A stretch of 64,000 nucleotides of DNA from Streptomyces niger (lineage in GTDB: Bacteria > Actinomycetota > Actinomycetes > Streptomycetales > Streptomycetaceae), in NCBI RefSeq assembly GCF_000718305.1, contig NZ_JOFQ01000001.1:744001-808000 (forward strand), given 5' to 3'. The notes under the pieces were generated by a model, which was given only the letters and a program-made list of their open reading frames with translations, searched no databases and was not told the DNA's origin. Shown here in pieces: positions 34,751 to 42,257 of this stretch (positions are counted from its first letter, which is position 1; the number at the start of each line of letters is the position of its first letter). The translations under genes were made by a program, and so were the position numbers.

Positions 34751-35673
34751 CGGGCGTCCTCCGCCGTACGCAGGGCGGAGACATCCGCGTGGTCCTCGAT
34801 CGCGCCCAGGGCGAAAGCGGCCAGGCGGTGACCGAGCCGCAGTCGGTCGGCCGGCTCGGCGCCGCGCAGCCAGGCGGAGAGGTAGCCGGCCGCGAAGGCG
34901 TCCCCCGCGCCGACGGGCTCGACCACCTCGACCGGGTTCGCGGGGACGAAGACGGCCGGGCCCTCCCCTGGCGGGAAGTGCGTGGCACCGACGTCCGCGT
35001 CCTTCACCACGAGACGCGCCCCCGGCCCGACCAGCTCACGCACCTGCTCCGCGGTCTCGGCTCCCCAGACGTGCTGGGCCTCGTCGAGACCGACGAAGAC
35101 GACGTCCGCCTGGCGTGCCAGGGCGAGGAGCGGACCGGCGGCCTGCTCCGTACTCCACAGCGCGGCGCGGTAGTTGACGTCGAACGAGCACAGCGTCCCG
35201 GCCGCACGCGCGCGAGCGAACAAGGCTGTCGACGTCGCGGCACAGCCGTCCGACAGGGCCGGTGTCACACCGGACAGATGCACCAGGCGCGCCGTGGACA
35301 GCGGGAGGCTGTCAAGGTAGGTGGGGGTCATCTTGGAGGCAGCAGAACCGGCCCGGTAGTAGTGCACCCGTGTGCCCTCCGGGCTCGGGTCCTTGAAATA
35401 CACACCGGTCGGTGCCGATCCGTCCCGCTCGACGTGGCCGACATCGACGCCCGAGCGCGCGATCGCGGCCAGCACCTGATCCCCCAGCGGGTCGGCGCCC
35501 ACTCGGCTCGCCCACGCGGTGCGGTGGCCGAGGTCGGTGAGGTACTGCGCGACCGTCGACTCGGCTCCGGCGACCCGGATGGCCGCCTCGCGTGCGGTGG
35601 CGAGCCGCTCGCCCGGCGCGGGGGCCACCAGGACCATCGACTCACCGAGGCACAGCACTTCGGGTTCTGACAC
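34747..35673 (-). CDS. PfkB-family sugar-acid kinase (2-keto-3-deoxygalactonate/gluconate kinase)
   Basis: The protein has 308 residues with a GTG start at 35673. The ribokinase fold has the N-terminal LCLGESMVLVAPAPGERLAT strand, the GAESTVAQYLTDLG and substrate-contact SRVGADPLGDQV, then DVNYRAALW and the C-terminal signature EVVEPVGAGDAFAAGYLSAW with its catalytic Asp. It resembles KdgK rather than the unrelated E. coli DgoK, so KDGal is probably phosphorylated by a PfkB-type enzyme here. It sits 6 nt downstream of the transporter gene and overlaps the IclR gene. Confidence 0.88.
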   Translation of the reverse strand: MSEPEVLCLGESMVLVAPAPGERLATAREAAIRVAGAESTVAQYLTDLGHRTAWASRVGADPLGDQVLAAIARSGVDVGHVERDGSAPTGVYFKDPSPEGTRVHYYRAGSAASKMTPTYLDSLPLSTARLVHLSGVTPALSDGCAATSTALFARARAAGTLCSFDVNYRAALWSTEQAAGPLLALARQADVVFVGLDEAQHVWGAETAEQVRELVGPGARLVVKDADVGATHFPPGEGPAVFVPANPVEVVEPVGAGDAFAAGYLSAWLRGAEPADRLRLGHRLAAFALGAIEDHADVSALRTAEDAR

Positions 35674-35679
35674 TTTTCC

Positions 35680-37065
35680 TCACACCTCTGCGTACTCGAT
35701 GTCGGCCGAGGTGCGGCCGTTGCCGTCGCCACCGTCCCTGAGTTCCTTGCGGCGCAGGACACGGGGCGCGGTCTCCGGCAGCAGCAGCACCGACACGGCG
35801 GTGACGATGCCCGACAGCGCCATGTATCCGGCGAGCAGCCATGGGCTTCCGCCGCCCGCGTGCACCAGCAGGGTGGCGATGAACGGCGCCGTGCCGGAGA
35901 ACAGTACGGCGGTGGTTTCTCGGGCGAGGACCAGGCCGGTGTAGCGGACCTCGGTGGGCAGCAGCTCGGAGAAGAACGAACCCGCCGGGCCGAAGATCAT
36001 CGAATTCAGCAGGACGGCGAACACGAGGATCACGGCCATCACGATGAGGGGCGTCGACTCCGTGCCCACCAGGAGCCAGAACGGTCCGGCGAACACGGCG
36101 ACGGCCAGGCCGCCGGCGATGATCAGCGGGCGCCGGCCGATCCGGTCGCACAGCCAGCCGCAGAACGGTACGCCGAAGAGGGAGACGGCGGAGGCCACGG
36201 TGATGGCGATGACCGCCACGTTGTCCGGCAGTCCGAGCTGCTGGGTGGTGTATACGGGCAGGTAGCCCTGGATCGAGTACGAGGCGATCGCGGTGGCGCA
36301 GCCGGCACCGATCATGAGCAGGATCCGCCGTCCGTGCCGGCGGACCGCCTTCACCAGCGGGGCCTTCTCCGTCCTGCCCTCGGCCACGGCGTCCTTGAAG
36401 CTCTCGCTCTCCTCGGAGGTGTACCGCAGCACGATGCCGCCGATCACCACGAGCAACGAGGCCAGGTAGGGCAGCCGCCAGCCCCAGCTGAGGAACTGCT
36501 CCTGGGGCAGCGAGGAGACCACTGCCATGGATCCGGACGCGCACAACACGCCCAAGAACTCGCCGGCGCCGGGCAGCGACGCGTAGAAGCCGCGATTGCC
36601 GGGCTCGGCGCTCTCGGTGGTCCACACATAGGCGCCGCCGAGTTCGGCGCCGACGCCGAGTCCCTGCAGGATCCGGCAGACGACGAGCAGCGCCGGGGCC
36701 CACAGACCTATCTGTTCGTACGTCGGCAGCACGCCGATGGCCAGGGTGCCGAAGCCCATCATCAGCAGCGTCACCATCAGCACCGGTTTGCGTCCCCAAC
36801 GGTCACCGAAGTGCGCCAGGATCAGCCCGCCGACGGGGCGCGCCGCGAAACCGACGGCGAAGGTGGCGAACGAGGCGAGAGTCGCGGCGAACTCGGACTC
36901 ACCCGAGAAGTAGATCTTGTTGAACACCAGCGCCGCGGAGGTGCTGAACAGGAAGAAGTCGTACCACTCCAGAACAGAGCCGACCACGGCGGCCATGGCG
37001 TTGCGGCGCCGTGCTCTGCGCTGGAGATCCTGACCGGCCGTCTCGACCACAGGGCTGTCCGGCAT
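35680..37065 (-). CDS. MFS transporter, metabolite:H+ symporter (MHS) family
   Basis: The membrane protein has 461 residues. ATG 37065 is preceded by AAGGAG at correct spacing. There are twelve predicted helices, with the MHS hallmark near the N-terminus, AAVVGSVLEWYDFFLFSTSA, and the loop motif HFGDRWGRKPVL between helices 2 and 3, repeated as CDRIGRRPLI in the second half. The family imports carboxylates and sugar acids. As the first gene of the operon it is the likely galactonate importer. Confidence 0.9.
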   Translation of the reverse strand: MPDSPVVETAGQDLQRRARRRNAMAAVVGSVLEWYDFFLFSTSAALVFNKIYFSGESEFAATLASFATFAVGFAARPVGGLILAHFGDRWGRKPVLMVTLLMMGFGTLAIGVLPTYEQIGLWAPALLVVCRILQGLGVGAELGGAYVWTTESAEPGNRGFYASLPGAGEFLGVLCASGSMAVVSSLPQEQFLSWGWRLPYLASLLVVIGGIVLRYTSEESESFKDAVAEGRTEKAPLVKAVRRHGRRILLMIGAGCATAIASYSIQGYLPVYTTQQLGLPDNVAVIAITVASAVSLFGVPFCGWLCDRIGRRPLIIAGGLAVAVFAGPFWLLVGTESTPLIVMAVILVFAVLLNSMIFGPAGSFFSELLPTEVRYTGLVLARETTAVLFSGTAPFIATLLVHAGGGSPWLLAGYMALSGIVTAVSVLLLPETAPRVLRRKELRDGGDGNGRTSADIEYAEV

Positions 37066-37131
37066 GCGTGCTCCTTTGCACGGCAGGAGTCCTGCCAAGG
37101 CGTTTCGGCGAAGTTAACCTCCTGTTGAGCG

Positions 37132-37163
37132 GTGTGCACACCAGCTGTGCACATGTTGCACAT
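37132..37163. promoter_or_regulatory. Cluster of TGTGCACA-type palindromes upstream of the galactonate operon
   Basis: GTGTGCACAC (37132-37141) is a perfect palindrome, TGTGCACA (37146-37153) is a second, and ATGTTGCACAT (37153-37163) is a third, near-perfect copy. The centres are 13 and 8.5 bp apart. The cluster begins 66 bp before the transporter start, a good position for IclR-type regulation, since IclR proteins bind multiple short palindromes. Binding is inferred. Confidence 0.55.
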
Positions 37164-37332
37164 CCCATCCGGATGCGAGAGGCACTCCCCGGGCGTCCGG
37201 TCCGAGCCGGCCGTACTCGCCGACGAGCACCCCCATCGCGTGCACGAACTTGCCCGCAGCGGCACCCGCCCCGTACGCATACGCGTGGAGCGGTGGCTCC
37301 CTTACGGCCGGCGGAAGGTATCGCTCGCTACG

Positions 37333-37845
37333 TCACTCAGCTGCGCTGTCGCGGGTTCGCTGGTAGTGCCGTCTGGCCTTCATCCTGTTGCCGCAGACGG
37401 CCATGGAGCACCATCGGGCCCTGTTGGTCTTGCTTCGGTCAAGGAGAAACAGACGGCACTCCGGGTTGGCACACGGACGCAGCCGGCCAGGCTTCGCCTC
37501 TTCGAGCGCGCTCCAGGCCAGGACCGCCTCTACGGCGAGTCGGCGCTCCGCCGGGGCGTCCAATTCCCAGGCCACTCCCCCGGTGGAGACGCGCGGCCGA
37601 CAGACCACGCCCTTGAGGAGCGGGGCCAGTGACGTAGCCGGGTGACCGTCGCGCAGTACGGCCTGCAAAGCATCGCGCGCCTGCACCAGGTGCCAAAGCT
37701 CCTCGTCGCTACCGCTGCCACCGTGCGCCCGCTGCCAAACCCTGGCCGCTTCGGGATCCGCCAGTTCATCCTGGGCCGCCCCGTTGACCACCGGTGTGGT
37801 GTTGAGCAGCTCCAGCAGCGTGTCCGGCTGCTCCGGACCAACCAC
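37333..37845 (-). CDS. CGNR zinc-finger regulator (ABATE domain)
   Basis: The protein is 170 residues if it starts at GTG 37845 (MVGPEQPDTLLELLNTTPVV). I prefer this to GTG 37854, which lies inside the AGGAGGTG ribosome-binding site; from 37845 the spacing is 8 nt. The N-terminal ABATE-type stress-sensing domain (1-120) is followed by the zf-CGNR finger with Cys pairs in LRPCANPECRLFLLDRS and RWCSMAVCGNRMKARRHY. Members are putative transcription regulators. It diverges from the hydrolase at 38013, and CTAACC motifs lie between them and at its own start. Confidence 0.85.
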   Translation of the reverse strand: MVGPEQPDTLLELLNTTPVVNGAAQDELADPEAARVWQRAHGGSGSDEELWHLVQARDALQAVLRDGHPATSLAPLLKGVVCRPRVSTGGVAWELDAPAERRLAVEAVLAWSALEEAKPGRLRPCANPECRLFLLDRSKTNRARWCSMAVCGNRMKARRHYQRTRDSAAE

Positions 37846-37924
37846 TGCCGTCACCTCCTAACCGGATTGGTTTGCGTGGAAGGTTACTGGACCCCAGGGC
37901 GAGCGACCGAAGTGCACAATCACG

Positions 37925-37956
37925 CCTAACCCATTATCCATCATTGACGGGTTAGG
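37925..37956. promoter_or_regulatory. Inverted repeat CCTAACCC / GGGTTAGG between CGNR regulator and hydrolase
   Basis: CCTAACCC (37925-37932) and GGGTTAGG (37949-37956) are perfect 8-bp arms around a 16-bp A/T-rich spacer. Further half-sites CCTAACC at 37857 (overlapping the CGNR ribosome-binding site) and GGGTTAG near 38000 (just before the hydrolase start) flank it. Four half-sites in 150 bp point to an operator, plausibly for the CGNR protein itself. Confidence 0.55.
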
Positions 37957-38012
37957 TCAGGAGTGCTGGACTGTGTGCGTAACCACTCACGCTCGCCAGA
38001 AGGGTTAGAGAC

Positions 38013-38882
38013 ATGCTTCCTGCCGTCCACCACCGCACCGCCACCGTCAACGGCCTCGAAGTCTTCTACCGGGAGGCGGGCGACCCGAAGGCGCCGGCGG
38101 TGGTCCTCCTCCACGGCTTCCCGACCAGCTCGCACATGTTCCGCAACCTGATCCCGGCGCTCGCCGACCGCTACCACGTGATCGCCCCCGACCACATCGG
38201 GTTCGGCCAGTCCGCGATGCCTGCTCTGCGGGACTTCCCGTACACCTTCGACGCCCTCGCCGAGGTCACCGCCGGACTGCTTCAGCACTTGGGCATCGAC
38301 AGGTTCGCGACCTACGTACAGGACTACGGCGCCCCCATCGCCTGGCGGCTCGCGCTCCAGGCCCCGGAGCGGATCACCGCGATCATCACCCAGAACGGCA
38401 ACGCCTACGAAGAGGGCTTCGTGAAGTCCTTCTGGGACGACCTCTTCGCCTACGCCGCGGCCCCCGGGCCGGACACCGAGGCCCCCATGCGCGCGGCCCT
38501 GACCGCTGAGGCCACCCGCTGGCAGTACGTGACCGGCGTCGCCGACCCGAGCCTGGTCAGCCCCGACAACTGGGTGCACGACCAGACCCTGCTGGACCGG
38601 CCCGGCAACGACGAGATCCAGCTCAAGCTCTTCCGCGACTACCCGACCAACGTGGGCCTCTACCCGGCCGTCCACCAGTACTTCCGCGACTCCCAGGTCC
38701 CGCTGCTGGCGGTATGGGGAGCAGGTGACGAGATCTTCGGCCCTGACGGCGCCACGGCGTTCCGCCAGGACCTGCCGAATGCCGAGATCCATCTGCTCGA
38801 ATCCGGGCACTTCGCCCTGGAAAGCCACCTCGAAACCATCGCCGGGCACATCCGCGACTTCCTCGCCCGCACACTGGCCTGA
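38013..38882 (+). CDS. Alpha/beta hydrolase, haloalkane-dehalogenase-like
   Basis: The protein has 289 residues. The fold starts HRTATVNGLEVFYREAGD, then the oxyanion motif LLHGFPTSSHMFRNLIP. The nucleophile elbow TYVQDYGAPIAW carries Asp about 104 where serine hydrolases have Ser, the pattern of haloalkane dehalogenases and epoxide hydrolases. The acid (WGAGDEIFGP) and the His (LESGHFALESH) are in place. There is no signal peptide. The substrate is unknown, and many such proteins have no dehalogenase activity. It diverges from the CGNR regulator and lies 200 bp upstream of an MDR oxidoreductase on the same strand. Confidence 0.85.
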   Translation: MLPAVHHRTATVNGLEVFYREAGDPKAPAVVLLHGFPTSSHMFRNLIPALADRYHVIAPDHIGFGQSAMPALRDFPYTFDALAEVTAGLLQHLGIDRFATYVQDYGAPIAWRLALQAPERITAIITQNGNAYEEGFVKSFWDDLFAYAAAPGPDTEAPMRAALTAEATRWQYVTGVADPSLVSPDNWVHDQTLLDRPGNDEIQLKLFRDYPTNVGLYPAVHQYFRDSQVPLLAVWGAGDEIFGPDGATAFRQDLPNAEIHLLESGHFALESHLETIAGHIRDFLARTLA

Positions 38883-39082
38883 CGCGCAGACATACCGGGA
38901 CGGCCGCGGCGATCGAGGTCCGCGAAGCCGATCGAGGTTCGCGATGCCGGCGGCCGCACCGAGCCGTTTCCTCTCGCACCCCGGGCATCCCGCGCATCCC
39001 GGCCGCGTCACACCCCGGTTCGTGGGTACGTGCTCAACTCCGAGCACGGGTGTGCTCTCAACTTCGAGCAAAGGAAGCGTCC

Positions 39083-40210
39083 TTGTCACCCAAGACCATG
39101 TCCACGACCGTGTCCACGACCATGTCCGCCGTGCTCCTGACCGGCCACGGCGGGATCGACAAGCTGGACTACCGCACCGACGTCCCCGTCCCGTCCCCCC
39201 AGCCGGGCGAAGTGCTCATCGAGGTGGGCGCCGCCGGGATCAACAACACCGACATCAACACCCGCATCGGCTGGTACTCGAAGAAGGTGACGTCCGAGAC
39301 CGAGTCCGGCGGCGCCGAGGGCTTCGACACCGTCGCCGACGGCGACCAGGCCACCTGGTCCGGCACCGCCCTCACCTTCCCGCGCATCCAGGGCGCCGAC
39401 GTCTGCGGCCGGGTCGTCGCCGTCGGGGAGGGGGTGTCCCCGCAGCGCATCGGCGAGCGCGTCCTGGTGCGCACCATGCTCCGCGGCCCGGTCGACTTCG
39501 CGCCCTACGCCTGCTGGACGTACGGCAGTGAGTGTGACGGCGGCTTCGCCCAGTACGCCACAGCGCCGGCCGCCGACACCTACGCGGTCGAGAGCGACTG
39601 GAGCGACGCCGAGCTGGCGGCCGTCCCGTGCGCGTACTCCACGGCCGAGAACATGCTGCACCGGGCCGGTGTCGGCGCCGAGCACGTACTGATCACGGGC
39701 GCCTCGGGCGGCGTGGGTCTCGCCGCGGTGCAGCTCGCGAAGCGGCGCGGGGCGTCCGTCACCGCCGTCTGCTCGGCCGCCAAGGCCGCCGACGTGCTGG
39801 CCCAGGGCGCCGACCGGACCCTCGACCGCGGCGCCGATCTCGTCGCCGAGCTGGGCACGGGCTCCGTCGATGTCGTCGTCGACCTGGTGGTCGGGCCGCA
39901 GTGGCCGTCCCTCCTGGACGTGCTGCGCACCGGCGGCCGGTACGCCGTAGCCGGGGCCATCGGCGGTCCGGTCAGCGAGATCGACCTGCGGACCGTCTAC
40001 CTCAAGGACCTCACTCTGTTCGGCTGCACGTTCCAGCCCGACGCCGTCTTCGAGAACCTCGTCTCCTACATCGAGCGGGACGAGATCCGCCCCGTCGTCT
40101 CCGCCACCTTTCCCCTCGCCGAGATCGCCGCGGCGCAGGAGGAGTTCCTGAGCAAGAAGCACACCGGAAAGCTCGTTCTCGTACCGCCGACCGCCGGGCG
40201 CCGGGCATGA
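39083..40210 (+). CDS. MDR zinc-type alcohol dehydrogenase-like oxidoreductase
   Basis: The protein has 375 residues from TTG 39083, which follows AAAGGAAG at good spacing; ATG 39098 (five codons later) is the alternative. The GroES domain has VGAAGINNTDINTRIGWYSK and a long acidic insertion (TSETESGGAEGFDTVADGDQ) before the IQGADVCGRVVAVG strand. The Rossmann domain has HVLITGASGGVGLAAVQLAK. The first residues after the start contain a short MSTTV-STTMS repeat encoded by a 12-bp DNA repeat. It probably works with the upstream hydrolase; the substrate is unknown. Confidence 0.87.
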   Translation: MSPKTMSTTVSTTMSAVLLTGHGGIDKLDYRTDVPVPSPQPGEVLIEVGAAGINNTDINTRIGWYSKKVTSETESGGAEGFDTVADGDQATWSGTALTFPRIQGADVCGRVVAVGEGVSPQRIGERVLVRTMLRGPVDFAPYACWTYGSECDGGFAQYATAPAADTYAVESDWSDAELAAVPCAYSTAENMLHRAGVGAEHVLITGASGGVGLAAVQLAKRRGASVTAVCSAAKAADVLAQGADRTLDRGADLVAELGTGSVDVVVDLVVGPQWPSLLDVLRTGGRYAVAGAIGGPVSEIDLRTVYLKDLTLFGCTFQPDAVFENLVSYIERDEIRPVVSATFPLAEIAAAQEEFLSKKHTGKLVLVPPTAGRRA

Positions 40211-40471
40211 CCACTGATCTTCCGGTCTTACGACGTCCGCGACCGTGACGTTGGGTCCTTGGAGCCGGTTCTTGGGGAGGAACGCGGGCTCGACCTCGGC
40301 GTACGGCTCGATGAACCGGTCGAGGCGGAACGGCAGGTTCTGGAAGTGGAAGTCGCCGGCGAGCAGGTGCCGGTATCGGGGCGGGTGTCGGTGATCTGCT
40401 GGATCGCCTGGCGGGCCCGGCGGACCGACAGTACCGCTCCCTCCCCCACTCCCACCCACCCCTTGCTTCAC
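40211..40471. other. Spacer with an unassigned, frameshifted coding-like stretch on the minus strand
   Basis: On the minus strand, about 40420-40250 read RARQAIQQITDTRP in one frame, then in the next frame HLLAGDFHFQNLPFRLDRFI and EPYAEVEPAFLPKNRLQGPN. Composition is coding-like, and the frame change suggests a decayed gene. LLAGDF is reminiscent of endonuclease/exonuclease/phosphatase folds but the match is too short to name. Nothing else stands out before the palindromes at 40472. Confidence 0.35.
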
Positions 40472-40510
40472 CTATCGAAATTCGATAGATTCCCATCGCA
40501 ATTCGATGGG
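40472..40510. promoter_or_regulatory. Two matching palindromes before the DUF2975/HTH operon
   Basis: CTATCGAAATTCGATAG (40472-40488) has perfect 8-bp arms around a central A. CCCATCGCAATTCGATGGG (40492-40510) has perfect 7-bp arms. Both contain ATCG(A/C)AATTCGAT and their centres are 21 bp apart, two helical turns, so they present the same face. The second overlaps the translation initiation region. They are a strong candidate operator pair for the HTH protein encoded at 41012. Confidence 0.7.
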
Positions 40511-40520
40511 AGGATGGGCC

Positions 40521-41012
40521 GTGGGGAAACTGACAGTGGGTGCGTTGCGTGCGGTGCTCGCGGTGGTGCTCGCCGGCACCGTGTTCGTGCAGGCGGGAAT
40601 GGTGTGGGCGTTGGTCGGCGGGAGCGACCCGGAGGACGGGTCGCTCCCGCTGACCCCGCTGCGCCTGATCACGATCCTGGGCATGGTGTCGGTCCAGTTC
40701 GCCATCGTCTGCGTATGGCGGCTGGTGACGATGGTGCGGCGCGGAACCGTGTTCTCCCACGCCGCCTTCCGATACGTGGACGGGATCATCGGCGCGATCG
40801 TGGCGGCGGCCCTCATGTGGTTCGCGGTCACAGCCCTCAACGCACCGGGCCAGCGGGACGACCCGGGCGTCACCGTCATCATGGGCGGAGTCGGCGTGGC
40901 CATCCTGGGCGTCGCGCTCATCGTGCTCGTGCTGCGGATGCTGCTCGCCCAGGCCGTCGCGCGCGACGTCGAGGCGTCGCAGATGCAGGCCGAGTTGGAC
41001 GAGGTGATCTGA
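40521..41012 (+). CDS. DUF2975 membrane protein
   Basis: The protein is 163 residues if it starts at GTG 40521 (MGKLTVGALRAVLAVVLAGT), preceded by GGGAGG at 8 nt; ATG 40506 would overlap that ribosome-binding site. Four transmembrane helices are visible: residues about 7-28, 47-68 (LRLITILGMVSVQFAIVCVW), 85-107 and 115-140. This fits DUF2975, a family of unknown function nearly always paired with a small YozG-like HTH protein. The stop TGA overlaps the ATG of that HTH gene (TGATG), so the pair is translationally coupled. Confidence 0.85.
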   Translation: MGKLTVGALRAVLAVVLAGTVFVQAGMVWALVGGSDPEDGSLPLTPLRLITILGMVSVQFAIVCVWRLVTMVRRGTVFSHAAFRYVDGIIGAIVAAALMWFAVTALNAPGQRDDPGVTVIMGGVGVAILGVALIVLVLRMLLAQAVARDVEASQMQAELDEVI

Positions 41013-41233
41013 TGCCGATCACCGTGGACATCGACGTGATGCTGGCCAGGCGGAAGATGTCCGTGGGCGAGCTCGCCGACCGCGTGGGCATCACACCCGC
41101 CAACCTGGCGGTGCTCAAGAACGGCCGCGCCAAGGCGGTGCGCTTCGCGACGCTCGCCGCGCTCTGCGAAGTGCTCAAGTGCCAGCCGGGTGACCTGCTG
41201 CGCTGGGAGGCCGAGGACACCGCGGGCGGATGA
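41012..41233 (+). CDS. YozG-like XRE-family HTH protein
   Basis: The 73-residue protein is almost entirely one Cro/C1-type HTH: ARRKMSVGELADRVGITPAN, then LAVLKNGRAKAVRFATLAAL and CEVLKCQPGDLLRWE. It is the standard partner of DUF2975 proteins. The ATG overlaps the upstream stop. Two ATCG(A/C)AATTCGAT palindromes at the operon promoter are its likely target, giving autoregulation. Confidence 0.88.
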   Translation: MPITVDIDVMLARRKMSVGELADRVGITPANLAVLKNGRAKAVRFATLAALCEVLKCQPGDLLRWEAEDTAGG

Positions 41234-41433
41234 ACCTGCCGCTCCCACCCGGTGCGGCGTGAAGCGGCGGTGGGGGCGCCGCAAGGGCACAACAGCCGGC
41301 CTGCGCGGTCCTGTTGCACGTCCCCCGTCCGCGGGGAAACGACTCCCACGCACCGTCTCCGTACCGGCACGTCCACCGGCACCGGCGCCTTTCTTCTCGG
41401 GCACGCCGGACGGGTCGTACGTACCAGGGCCGT

Positions 41434-41585
41434 TCGGCCGGCGCCCAGGACCACGTCGACGTCGCCAACCGCCTCTCCGGCCGAGACCTCACGCCGTACA
41501 TCAAGAGCTGGCTCTACGAGAAGATCACGCCGCCGATGCCGGGCCACCCGGACTGGAAGCCGGGCAAGGCCGGTGAGCCCTCGGT
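41434..41585 (+). pseudogene. M1-family metallopeptidase C-terminal fragment
   Basis: The frame reads HVDVANRLSGRDLTPYIKSW, then LYEKITPPMPGHPDWKPGKAG. This is the end of Streptomyces M1 (aminopeptidase N-like) secreted peptidases, which close with SGxDLTxFxxSWLYxxxTPPMPGHPDW. The zinc-binding HExxH domain is absent, and the preceding sequence has no homology. It is the tail of a lost gene next to isochorismate synthase debris. Confidence 0.65.
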
Positions 41586-41609
41586 CGTCACTCCTCGGTC
41601 GTCACTCCG

Positions 41610-42070
41610 ATGCCGTCTCCCTTCTTCGCCTCGCCGACCCGCACACTGCTCGCCTGCGGTGTGCGGCATGCGGTACCGCACGGATCACAGCCCCTGTCCG
41701 AGCGAGTGAGGGCCACTCTCGACCGCGCCCGCTCCCCCGCAACGCCGGTGCCGGTCGTGGTGGGGGCGACCCCCTTCGACCTGGCGGCACCCTGCGCCCT
41801 CGTCGTACCGCTGCGCTTCACCGGTCGCCCACCCCGGCCTCCGACCCGCTGATCGGGCAGTCCGGCCGCTCCCCGGTCCACGGAAGGTGCCGGCTGCGTC
41901 CGCACCCCGCGCCGCACGAGTACGCCGCCCTCGTCAGCGCGGCAGTCGGGCGCCTGCGTTCCGGCGAACTCGACAAGGTGGTCCTGGCCCGTGTCCTCGA
42001 TGTGGTCGGCGTGCAGGAGATCCGCCTGCCCGGCGTACTGCGCCGGCTGGCGGGCTGTATGACCCGGCGA
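41610..42070 (+). pseudogene. Isochorismate synthase (DhbC/EntC-type) fragments
   Basis: Codons from 41610 read MPSPFFASPTRTLLACGVRH, then LSERVRATLDRARSPATPVP and VVVGATPFDLAAPCALVVPL. This is the N-terminal part of DhbC-type isochorismate synthases (FFASPTRTLLAxGV, VVVGAxPFDxxAPAxLVVP). A stop occurs at 41850. In a different frame, 41890-42058 continue with HEYAALVSAAVGRLRSGELD and KVVLARVLDVVGVQEI, a later segment of the same enzyme. The intervening part and the chorismate-binding C-terminal two-thirds are missing. It is a twice-damaged remnant of a siderophore (2,3-dihydroxybenzoate) or menaquinone gene. Confidence 0.75.
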
Positions 42071-42193
42071 AGCCGACGGAGGGCACGTCGTGCAGTTCGA
42101 CAACCCGCAGCCAGGGCCGCGGCGGTGGGGCGATGCGGTCCGGCATTGGCATGGACCTGATGACCGGGTGCGGCTAAGCTCGGACCGACCCTA

Positions 42194-42207
42194 TGAGAGC
42201 GCTCTCA
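42194..42207. promoter_or_regulatory. Perfect 14-bp palindrome TGAGAGCGCTCTCA before the protease gene
   Basis: TGAGAGCGCTCTCA is a perfect inverted repeat centred on GCGC, 51 bp before the protease start. It has the same architecture as the Streptomyces CebR operator (TGGGAGCGCTCCCA) and shares the AGCGCT core with the LacI-type sites at 8313 and 8391. It suggests that a LacI/CebR-type sugar regulator influences the protease. Confidence 0.6.
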
Positions 42208-42257
42208 AGCAGCGGTTGTTCCACCCCTCCTTGTGGAAACGACGAAGGGCAACTCCC

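Noticed and set aside
33351..37065. Entner-Doudoroff gluconate pathway instead of galactonate
   Set aside because: The dehydratase is of the enolase-superfamily galactonate type, not the Edd/IlvD type, and the aldolase resembles the KDPGal branch. A related acid such as arabinonate or fuconate is not excluded.
37852..37854. GTG 37854 as start of the CGNR gene
   Set aside because: It lies inside the AGGAGGTG ribosome-binding site. The GTG at 37845 has correct spacing.
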